A DNA stretch of 64,000 nt from a virus, in IMG/VR virus record IMGVR_UViG_3300029923_000015, positions 1 through 64,000 of that record; one strand, given 5' to 3'. Both the position numbers and the translations under genes were made by a program. The notes under the pieces are model-generated. The model was not told the DNA's origin. It saw nothing but the letters and a program-made list of their open reading frames with translations, and did not search any database. Below, one piece after another: positions 54,401 to 62,100 of the stretch. Within the stretch, counting starts at the first letter, position 1; each line of letters opens with the position of its first letter.

Positions 54401-57400
54401 ACTTCAGTTATGAATTTGGCTCTTAAACCATTGAAAATGATCTATTTTGGCGACAGAATCGATGAAATAAGGAATTTAGATATACCTAAACTTGATAAGA
54501 TGGCTATGTTCCCTCTTTTCAGGGCTCTAGCTGGAGGCGATCTATCTACTTTATATGACAGAATGAATATAGATGAAGTTGCCACAGGAATGCGTAAAAT
54601 CGATATGGTGGCATTTAATAGTGCTGTTAAAGTTGGTAATGGGAAAACTATGTCTTTTTACAAGGATGGTACTCAGTCAGAGATTAATGATCTATCGAAT
54701 ATGGCTCATGAAGAACAGGAGTATAAATATCTTAGACGTCAGCTATTAACAGATCCTCACGAGAGCGCTAACATTAATCTAGGCACACAAGCTAATAAAA
54801 CTGGATTATCAAACATATTATCAGATAAAACATACAGTAATATAGATCTAAATGGTAAAAAAGGTGCTACCGGCGCTGAATTGATTGCAATCGCAAGAGA
54901 GTCTAATATTGCCTTGTCTGATCTTGGTGTTAATTCCCTTTCTAAAGAATTAGGAGTTACAACAAATGAGAGTGGACAACAGGAGGTAAATGAAGACGAT
55001 TTATATAAATTATTATCTGAGGACGCTGAAAATTCTGGCATGTCTGTCGATATTATAGAAAAACTTAGTACTAAAGATGGTGAAAAAAGATATCCACTTC
55101 AGGGTTTACTAGATTGGAAATGGATTGAGTCAAGAATAATGGCTACTATTGGGAAGAAAGTTATTGACGTTCAGACCCCAGGAGGTATGTTTATTCAAAT
55201 GACTCCATTTGGTTTAAAATCTATAATGTCTCAACAATTAAATGAAGGTAAGATAAGTCAAGAAGATTATGATAAATCACATAAAGGGAAACATCTTATA
55301 AATAATGGTATGCCATTAAGATTCTTTGACGATGGATCTATGGAAACAGTTATTTCTATTACTATGTTTAAAGATGTACTACCAAAAGAAATAAAGAACT
55401 TTTCTGCTCAAAAACAATGGCTTATTGATAATAAAATAATAGGCCCAAATTCACAAGCATCATCTATTGGTTATAGAATTCCTACACAAGGCTTATCATC
55501 GATGTCATCATTAAAAATAGTAGACGTAATGCCTGCTAATATTGGAGATACAATAGTATTGCCTACTGAGTTTACCAAACTAACTGGTTCTGATTTTGAT
55601 ATTGATAAACTTTATATTGCTAGATATAACTTTAAAAAGAACGAATCAGGAGTGGTCGAAAAAATGAAATTCGATGATTCATTGTCTATCGATGGAAAAG
55701 ACTCGTATCATTCTAATTCAAAAGAAGCAGTTCAAAATAGACTTTTAGATGTATTTATGGCAGTTCTAACTGACCCAGATAGTACTCATGAAACTAGAAT
55801 GCCACTTGATACTGTGACTGATGAATTAAAAGACAATATACTTAGTGATGTTGAATCATTAATAAATGTAAGCGAAAAAACGTCTCCATTCAAATACTTA
55901 TCTCCATCATTTCAATCCAGGAAGAAAGAAGAGTATTCTACTGGTAAGCGTGGTATAGCTCCATTTGCATTAGGTAATGCCCATCATGTATTAACTCAAA
56001 CTGCAAAATTGGAGTTTAATAATAGAGGCCCAATTAGAAAATTCGAAATGAGTAGTTTGCACGATATAGATGGTATAGATGGTAAACGTATACTTGACTG
56101 GCTATCTGCTATGATTAATGCTCACGTCGATGTTGCTAAGGACCCTTATATTACTAGACTTAATGTTAATCAATACACATATAATACTGTCAGTTTATTA
56201 TTGAGAACAGGTATTGGTGGAAATTCGTTCTATTTTATGCCACAGCCCATATTAAAAGAAATAGCTAACGGTGTAAGACTTGTAGATGGTCAATATGGCG
56301 CCGACAAAATGGCTTCTGCTTTTGAAAAAGAAGAGCGCGTAGTTAGATCAGTCAGCAGAAAATATATGAATATGGCAAAGGTTGCTATATTAGCAGAAGG
56401 CGATGTCGATGAGAGGAAACAAAGATTACTTGATGGATTGAATAAATTTGATAAAAATAAACACAAAATACTAGATAATGGACACGTATTTGATAAAGAA
56501 TATTTAAGGACTCAATTAGCTAGCATTTCTGGAACATTTGAACATGCATATAATCAGCTACTCATATTTGAAACATATCAAGAACTTCAACCATTTTCTA
56601 AGTCATTGGCAGAATTAGTTAAGTATTCTCAGATTGACAATAAAAAATGGGGGAATAGCCTCACCTCTATTAAACTATTTGCCAAGAACGTTCAAGCAAT
56701 TAAAGAACTTGGTAATAAGAGCGTATTTAGAAATGTATCTCAATTCTACGCTGAAACATTTTTGAATGCTAAACTAAAGAATGCATTGAGTATGTCTAAT
56801 TTAGTCGGAAATGGTAGATTCTTCAGAACTACTGACTCGGTTGAAAATTTCATAAATAAAATTGCATCTAGAATAAATAGTAGAAATGTAATGAATGAAG
56901 ATACTGTAGTAGAAATTGCTAATGCAGTTGACTCATTAATAAAATCTAAATTCTATATTGATTTAGCTAAAGAGAATAATACAGATATAGGTGGAATATT
57001 CTTTGGCGATAATACAATTGCAAAAAGATTATATAAGATTAAACAAAAGATTAAAGACGAGGTTAGTGCATATGCATTATTAAGTAATAATACATTTTTA
57101 AATAATATTGAACCTGAAATATCAGAAGTAAATATAGATCCATATAATCAACGTCCTGATCATGTATATGTTACATCTTCTGTAAAAAACGATAATTATG
57201 CAACTGAAATAAAAGAATACTGGGGCGAGTTATTAGATAGTCCAATTCCTGAGGTCAAATCATTTGCACATGATTTTATACTTTATCAATACTTCTCTAA
57301 TGGTGAAAATGGTGCATTTAATCAAGTCAAACTTGGAGAAGATGTTAGATCTGATATTGGGTTTGGTGATTTTGTAAATAATAAATTAGAGGAATTTAAA

Positions 57401-59140
57401 AAGACTCAAGATCCATTTGAAAATGAGCAAGAAGCGATAGATCAGGTATTTAGAAATAGATGGTATGATGATAAAATAGTTCCTTCTACTTATATACATA
57501 AGAATCTAGGTACGTTTACAGATATAGGCGGTATGAGAATACCTGATACTTATAATGCCCCATCAATTCCTTCTAGGGCTGAGTACATTAAAGGTAAGAC
57601 TCATGAGGTAGTATTTATTCAATCTGATGCTAAAAACATAGGAATGGATGACATGAAAAACCCTATATTCAGGCCATATGTTAAAGTAGCCTATGATGCT
57701 GGTAGTGAAGGTAAATTCTATGTATTATACAAACAAGTTGGTACCGTTACTGATGAAGATGGTAAAATTAAACCAGTATATACTGCTACTGACAAGTCTA
57801 GTGAGAAAGTATCAGGCAGATCTATAGTTGAATTAGGTTTAGATAAGTCTATTGTTCCATCTAATACACTTAGAGAAAATGGTACTATACCGAATTTCTT
57901 ATTTACCTCTAATGAAATGTTTACTAGCGCTATTCAACAATTAGTTGCAGCGTATAATAATGATCCTAGATTTCAATCTGCTAGAGTTTCAAAAGATTCT
58001 GCAGATGCATTTTCTACTTTTAGACCACTTGATGAGCAAATAGAAGATGGTGAAGTATATGAAGATCAATATGATGAAGATATGATGGAAGCAAATCCAA
58101 TTGAGGATTTAAGGAATCAAATAAAAGAATACCTAGAAGTAGCAGAGAATACCAAAGATTATGAATCTGCTGCTAATTCATTAAATGATGACTTATCTGA
58201 ACAAGGATATTCTGACGCTCAAATAGATGCTTCTATGTACGAGTTTTCTAGATTACTATCTAACTCTCAACTTACAAAAAATAATACTACAGAAGAGCTT
58301 AAAACAAGCGTAGAAGCCTATTCTAAGGTAGTTATGGATACTTTATTAGATAATAACGTTTCTACAGACTATTTTAATGAGGCTGTTACTACCCCGACTA
58401 AGGTTACAACAGAAGCTGCCCCAGAAACGTTATTAACAGATATGAAAGATATAACGAATCACTCCGGAGGAGCTATCGGTGCTGATAGTATGTTTGATAC
58501 TATAGGCAGAGAATATGGAGTAATAAATCATATTCATTATTACCATGGATCTAAAACTCCGCTTGGCAATAGGGTATTGACACAATCAGAGCTAGAAGAA
58601 GGATGGTCTGAGGTTCAAAAAGCAAATACCCTCTTACATAGAAGGCCAGATGCATATAAAGATCTACTTAGTCGCAATTGGTTTCAGGTTAAAAATAGTA
58701 CTCAGGTGGTTGCAATAGCACCTATAGAAAATAATATGAAAACTGTTAAAGGCGGAACTGGGTGGGCCGTAGCAATGGCCCAAGTTAATGGAAAAGAAGT
58801 TAATGTTTTCAATCTTACAGATAACCTATGGTATAAATGGAATGGTGATACTTTCGTTAAGTCAGCAACCCCAATACTAGAAAAAGATTTTGCAGGAATA
58901 GGTAGTAGACAAGATGCTGGTAAAATGACTTTAGAGTCCATACAGGCAATTAGAGATGTATATGAAAATACTAAAAATTCTATTGAAAATAAACCAATTT
59001 CTTCTGTATCTATTTCAGAACAGGAATTATCTACTATAAATAAAACATTTCAAGATGCTGGGTTCCCAGCTATGACTATGGAAGAATATAATAATCTATC
59101 AGACGAAGACAAAGATAACTTAAAACCCTGCTTTTCATAA
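45440..59140 (+). CDS. giant virion RNA polymerase with zincin and SLOG-like domains (4,566 aa)
   Basis: DFDID at residues 3385-3389 (context TKLTGSDFDIDKLYIARYN) is the metal-binding motif of crAss-like single-chain RNA polymerases, established for phage phi14:2, in which the injected enzyme makes early transcripts. Other parts: a Gly/Ala helical segment near 405-455; an acidic low-complexity linker at ~1110-1270; HEAWH at 1863-1867, a zincin site that could process this polyprotein; and a C-terminal Rossmann-type SLOG-like domain with HSGGAIGADSMFD (~4340), KGGTGWAVAMAQ and FAGIGSRQD (~4484). It is presumably packed in the virion. The stop overlaps the next start (TAATG). Confidence 0.85.
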   Translation: MPTNKQNRALAPKSFTDKLRVENTIGGLVSSSSALSESVDELKQSTGVVDRTPSQIQDDNESVFDKVTDAVSWITPSTKNSLKVVDWLSGSRITLANDLDRTKVDTDNGDLKMLQNKSDAVDYIQNIAPLEPLWPEVLRQVNLWKNRPMSERKSEDVKTSAPEPISKKNPFSDLNKFVSSTYGRQTTTEKLLSEKKQIEDRNSPIDKNGNVKNWVSDQHKAEVLAGNYKPSDDNTLKGSNVYKYLSDYEKSVADQTKFPFVEFGGDLPGIGDMPPYLRAAYIKHSGALRYYEQARKQMGGKDAFKNTFENTVYNYTPDQSVNKQKQLPSTWDLEKHINEIDYGNSDSFNSYKKTAVDYSKRVNAEIVDYRKSLLARSQPSEYYKQKMEEGNLLYTTPGTIGSSSSEALSQWGSMAAEITIAAIPSILKMPSLQPIADIVAAGVNVMMNVHQRNKEDLAEVEQQGNTKIDNTIKAAYGKTIEDFTDQELLAKVPYDKSNLTFMANAKGEFKRDGKLSENTKYDLTRGIRNGTYKTNDPVINEAIKSERKGLQEYWDRDQAFMLGDIVTSASVAIPGASFIKSSFSRLAKNAVEETSERMVGKLLSGESRAVRGLKTITDATRMAYDKSLGRFSKSKAAPYLSLAAIHTINAGSEYLEEGGQYVNGQNYIYDNQVENTKYMNSLIDGYAGGLTGVAQVLGLSNDNRYINRDDFQRNAVPGFVLGMIMPLPFTAMHVNSKIQEQVKDKQARKFVESQILPSVKKDFIDGSIISDLDSNTRMIKSQAYVNSAIQGRGAHVISNIEKMIANPPEGTTREQLQEELEIAKETIGIAESKQVKKFAKTDADLEGTEQYGSNNHKLLVGLIMDHRRSRSLSETAVAETNSTVVNTERKDFAANPVLGEYFKTINAKRQEEGKPVIDTIQQIKLVGLDNRLNSIAIAIKTKNASNDNEKAQGVDGYLSDSSKHFMHELLQDQKSTAAQIFKIKSDYEITDEEYNDLPDAILSNDHNAALNKNVVAQAGIRYDSYMEAGLLGYKTKATNTGYSLEKMSDSSHENFVLKHLNKYKDSRDIETTNEDSRLQKEVDDANYEENHDNAESQGVSHPGERVEPSEKVAPEPIYTDDAANDLAMTFPPTDDTNPPVISETNEERESKFNQEAIDRETRRAGQEAQAEAFKIAQEKDKVQAKTLPSDDIKTPSEESNSEQSENTEAIDSEEQEILKGDIESLEQSMQDLIHSEEDVASPTQEEGSESVEVAEKKDEVKDIEEAGGFVSSFRVNRLFFGVMSDELAKSVRKLSTGGFKSSKQLGEMLRSENALSDCEFEIYVTPDNNGIFAIGSKSTYDYANILVKITKRSGDHSGDYLSVVRDPRVLLKDSDATPTGDDTTDLSKFRENIINLVPLTMTKSDGKTTKTRKIVATSIKLVDGIINTLRDKTNPIIHVQRKLEEIPGFNLPRLGDGKVNWNLVNTKTINLLYGGGETNYNDLLTPGGSASGFSTRETNAGNAYLLVPGNVSKSPKRVHVNMKQFSREDPSVVNFIIGLLTGDGRTYINTKGKLTDSGISAFDMINKIVNFGPTTEVGENRTAEQRIFLTPKQFYVDSKFGFIQLGENKMNLDELRTESGITKLREFVTSNLHWNLDKNDLVNTSENVIGEKDNKIKDLFPSLSRVFNDETNSITSATFAEGLTISKDDMELTWAAWLLKNGKITSDAIDDIFTPPFMHLEAFKVIDNEDNAIVSTNGGELLKTPPVNPQLLSSVIDSVSDKDIDVPIKKETGKTPTFADLKRKKRNLPKGPSALSILKEDIKERVNFAVESKWIVSKLGMEIEDIHELDRVLTLAGDRQAMGAMYEDSIAIWKGSEEGTGYHEAWHRISLLMFSRAERVKVYQIVRDSVKSMKNADSNSVEEYLAERFRQWKLDNESINDHYGIKRFFRIVANFTNKLLGLSPKSLDRLFKDVELGVFKGHSINQNSLREFKDKYGDAAPYGITELNLNNIQTYTQLFEIRDALLYTLFRVNGVSGIDKNVEDIDFGKLNATIKQSAEEETDPQRKALFEEIHDRFEEVFIPKLKRSLTLMGIREIDEYNATDTSSNQLADEMADHSKASYEISKKDNIRTGVKMFIATMEHSEIKDGELEFIEEPMTGLYKFIPFDVAWNTMISHLSNERTVESMIGKISRLSENNAFYRNLLERISELDEDGNPMLDENFKTQFWNTMFSLRHEFINIGYKEQLQSQNQVESLFNVMDSDVDRATKTLPLAWGQMLSEDENIYPTDANGQKTFNAKYVESIRTEFRDGISNPVNWSKNGIDIATEEGRRQVINKIVSLYSKLGVNIDSETIEYMLSSGNGGPENSIESLMDYLTNRKSGKMYLLFNNILKSLIDNDGSIYKKDRYTKINRKMSTKNIFLGEKFAKNLAAAYIKVHPSPEEVTVLGADGAKLYQISLNNYLSDKVRDINQSPEAIDELLKSTYNRGRLDQGGIGTGSRLLSQLRTGVASKIQLKTFVKLYEEETKDKGRDYLDISPAEDYVMKMAAMSKDYMCLPTMADKKTYMFISGIKLIHEGIIYNRTVVDNPDGTSNNVINIDFGPEAKDQLGEYFIAELYTIRDAWDEYQLQGGDQNKLEKVYHFGGENMNTGKKWSENHGNGLRFRHFGDMVHALSIGGEVKTSNLSLNDYLDAAVLADPKDGLTIALNNLERIFITNKDSDIEQGATTVRNDMINASLTTALYQELEYCKSIGVIQYDGSNTYTLNNKLLDKGDFNKHSSNAKNSVFSNTYGGYENQAATIQMIGEGLVNGIISVNEFEKIISKDPSFYPNPDSKIKRLSSILSTGSNLRTDWPVGHRLSGVTKFNSSELNDNKVGSNQFAELRNRFLASSINSELRKSLKQTIPNLLDLINNKFLPIAERDVGKLSELEELNKQYKKQFAIGSKSVENSFLGYGEKKINETDATVYISPSMYRNIVEMLGEWSPEMEDAFNLLESPDQSWMNDDVKYTSVMNLALKPLKMIYFGDRIDEIRNLDIPKLDKMAMFPLFRALAGGDLSTLYDRMNIDEVATGMRKIDMVAFNSAVKVGNGKTMSFYKDGTQSEINDLSNMAHEEQEYKYLRRQLLTDPHESANINLGTQANKTGLSNILSDKTYSNIDLNGKKGATGAELIAIARESNIALSDLGVNSLSKELGVTTNESGQQEVNEDDLYKLLSEDAENSGMSVDIIEKLSTKDGEKRYPLQGLLDWKWIESRIMATIGKKVIDVQTPGGMFIQMTPFGLKSIMSQQLNEGKISQEDYDKSHKGKHLINNGMPLRFFDDGSMETVISITMFKDVLPKEIKNFSAQKQWLIDNKIIGPNSQASSIGYRIPTQGLSSMSSLKIVDVMPANIGDTIVLPTEFTKLTGSDFDIDKLYIARYNFKKNESGVVEKMKFDDSLSIDGKDSYHSNSKEAVQNRLLDVFMAVLTDPDSTHETRMPLDTVTDELKDNILSDVESLINVSEKTSPFKYLSPSFQSRKKEEYSTGKRGIAPFALGNAHHVLTQTAKLEFNNRGPIRKFEMSSLHDIDGIDGKRILDWLSAMINAHVDVAKDPYITRLNVNQYTYNTVSLLLRTGIGGNSFYFMPQPILKEIANGVRLVDGQYGADKMASAFEKEERVVRSVSRKYMNMAKVAILAEGDVDERKQRLLDGLNKFDKNKHKILDNGHVFDKEYLRTQLASISGTFEHAYNQLLIFETYQELQPFSKSLAELVKYSQIDNKKWGNSLTSIKLFAKNVQAIKELGNKSVFRNVSQFYAETFLNAKLKNALSMSNLVGNGRFFRTTDSVENFINKIASRINSRNVMNEDTVVEIANAVDSLIKSKFYIDLAKENNTDIGGIFFGDNTIAKRLYKIKQKIKDEVSAYALLSNNTFLNNIEPEISEVNIDPYNQRPDHVYVTSSVKNDNYATEIKEYWGELLDSPIPEVKSFAHDFILYQYFSNGENGAFNQVKLGEDVRSDIGFGDFVNNKLEEFKKTQDPFENEQEAIDQVFRNRWYDDKIVPSTYIHKNLGTFTDIGGMRIPDTYNAPSIPSRAEYIKGKTHEVVFIQSDAKNIGMDDMKNPIFRPYVKVAYDAGSEGKFYVLYKQVGTVTDEDGKIKPVYTATDKSSEKVSGRSIVELGLDKSIVPSNTLRENGTIPNFLFTSNEMFTSAIQQLVAAYNNDPRFQSARVSKDSADAFSTFRPLDEQIEDGEVYEDQYDEDMMEANPIEDLRNQIKEYLEVAENTKDYESAANSLNDDLSEQGYSDAQIDASMYEFSRLLSNSQLTKNNTTEELKTSVEAYSKVVMDTLLDNNVSTDYFNEAVTTPTKVTTEAAPETLLTDMKDITNHSGGAIGADSMFDTIGREYGVINHIHYYHGSKTPLGNRVLTQSELEEGWSEVQKANTLLHRRPDAYKDLLSRNWFQVKNSTQVVAIAPIENNMKTVKGGTGWAVAMAQVNGKEVNVFNLTDNLWYKWNGDTFVKSATPILEKDFAGIGSRQDAGKMTLESIQAIRDVYENTKNSIENKPISSVSISEQELSTINKTFQDAGFPAMTMEEYNNLSDEDKDNLKPCFS

Positions 59141-62100
59141 TGAAACATTGTATAAATATTCGCTTGAAAGAGTTTCAGGCACTTACAGAACAAACTAATA
59201 TGCATCCAATGGTACTTGCTGCCAAGATGGGTGTATATATGGAAAAGAATAATACTACTGAATGGCCTACATTAGAGCAAATAGAATCTATAATTTTATC
59301 TGAAAAATCATTTGACGAACAATTATCTCAATATGAAAAAGATTATGAATTATATCAGACAAAATTAAGATTTGACGAAAAGCCTACACACCCAATGTCC
59401 GAAGAAGAGGCTGATAGTGAGTTTAATGAGTTTAGTATTATATTTCCAGAGTCGGCGTTATCTATAGTTCCATTCGAAACACTTAAAACCATAAATGGAG
59501 AAACTGCGTATAGAATAGATATTAATTTAGATAAGCCAATAAAACCAGTTAAAAGTAAAATAGAGTTATCTAAAGAAGAAGAATTAACTGCTGATCAGAT
59601 ATCTGAAAATGCATTAAAAGAACAAGAGGAAAAAGATTCCCAATTAAGTATAAACTTACAAAAGAAGAATCAAATATTTGATATGTATGAAGGTACTTCT
59701 AAGGCTGAGTCTGCATTAGGAGAAGACAAACCAGGTACATTTACTAAAGATGAAACTGAATTAGACAAAAGAACTGAGAAAGAGTTAAAGAAATTAAAAA
59801 AGGTCCAACGTAGAACTCAAGCAGTTTTACATATGTTAGCTACTAATATAGGTAAAAGAACTGGTGTTAGTTTTAAAGTAGTTACAGATTCTGAGATGCA
59901 AGAGATATTTCCATGGTTTCAGTCTGGAGATCTTGGAGCATATGATGATACTAGTAATACCGCATATATAGTAAGTAATAATGCAGATGAAACTACTGTT
60001 GTTCACGAATTATTTAGTCACCCATTTCTAGATTATATAAAATCAGTACTATCCTTAAAGTCTATATATGAAAATCTGCTTTTTGAAGCAAAGGCTACAG
60101 AAGGATTAGAAGAAAATGTACGTGAGACATATAAATCTGAGAATATTGATGAAGATGCAATGAACGATGAGATCGTTGCAAGAGCTTTAGATATGGCAGT
60201 TCAGGGCATTTTGAATGAAGAACGACATAAAACACTTATAGATGCCATTAAAGCCTATTTTAAGGCGTTTACAGACACTATTAAGGAGGCTCTGGGCATT
60301 CGTTCCGGTCTAGTGTTTACTATCAATGAGAAGACTACAATTAGCGAATTAGCTAAGTGGGCTTTAAATGGCGAAGGACAAATGAGGGTACTTGGAGACC
60401 TAAATGAAAGAGAAAGTATAGTTGAGTCATTAGATATTATATTTACTGACAAAGGCGAATCTAAATTTGATGAATTATATAAAGGAATGACTATAGATCA
60501 GTTTATAGATAGTTTTGATGTTAATTCTAAAGATTCTGAATTGCTTAAAAATTGGATGTACGAACATAATCCAGCTAATATAGACGATTTAGTTAGGGGG
60601 GTATTGTCTGATTTAAATAGAGAGGAGGTATTAATAGATAAAAAAGGTTTTGTCTCATTACAAAAGAAAATATTTTGGAAACCAGGAGATATGACTGAAA
60701 ATGCTATTAAAGCAAAAGAGTTTTATGTCCATGGATTAAAATCTAGAGCCGCAATATTAAAGAAAAGTAAGGCTTTAACTAGATCGCAAAGAGATGAATT
60801 CGATAAAGTAATTAATGAAATAGAAAATTCGGACGAAGTGGTTGCGGCAATGAAATTTGTTGAATACGCAATGCAAGAAGGATTGTCTACTGAGAAGGAG
60901 TTGAAAGAAATGACAACGAAAATGAAAGTTGGAGATGATATTGATGCAAATAGATTAATTTCTATTTATAATGACTTTCTTAAAATGTTTGATCAGTCGA
61001 TTAAGAATATTTCAGTAATAAATAATAACGAAGATAGTATAATAAATAAATATGCTAGCAAAACTAAACTTAAGGAGTTTAAAGAAAACTTAAATTCAGT
61101 AAAGGAAGCATTTCAAAATTTAGATGAATTATTTCAGCCATTATTTGAATATAAATACAGGAATAAGCTACAGGAAATAGCAGCTACTGCAGGATCTCCT
61201 ACTATGGATATGGTAGTTGAGGATTTGTATAATTCAGAAAGAGATGTTACCTGGATGTCTACATTTGTAGGGAGCCCATCTATGTCTAGAGTTGAGCAAA
61301 TCAGAGCGTTAGATTTTTTACTTACTAACATAAATAATCAAGTAAGACATGATGTGAGTAATTCTGGATGGATATCTAAATTATCTATATTATCTAAAAA
61401 GATGGCTGGTACTAATCCATATGTTAGTTTTATGAGTTTTTACGAGCATCACGAAGGTAAAGCTACTGGATTTTTACTGTCTAAACTTAAATATGGCGTC
61501 TTCTTAAAGGATTATAATAAATTTATGGACGAACTCGCTGAAGAGTTTGACCTTAATAATACATATGAATCACCACTAGATCCAGTAGAGTATAAAAAGT
61601 TTATAGAGAAAAAGGATAAGTTTTTAGAAGAACATGCCGAGAGGATGTTTACTCCAGAATATTATAATTTAAAACACTCATTGTCTCCTATGACTAGTGA
61701 AGTTTTAGATGATTCAAATAAGTCGATTCGCGCCATAACTGATAAATATATAAATGAGTTTGGAGTTCCAGATGCATTTAATATGACGTTAGAGGATAGT
61801 GAGAGATTATTTACACTAAGGAAAGAAAAAGAATTTCTTTCGTCTGATAAATACCAAGGAACTGGACTCCCTAAATTTGGAAGAGATCTGGAGATAGCAA
61901 ATGAATTAAAATCATATAATGAGAATATGAAGGGTAAATTAGATTATCACACTAATAAAACCAAATTTAATCAAGCTAAATCTATTATGAAATCTACATT
62001 GGCTCCAGAAGAGTATATGAGATGGGTGCAAGCAAATACTAAAGTAGAATATGAGCAGTCATTTTGGGACGATTTAGCTTCTTTAGAAAAAGAAAATCAA

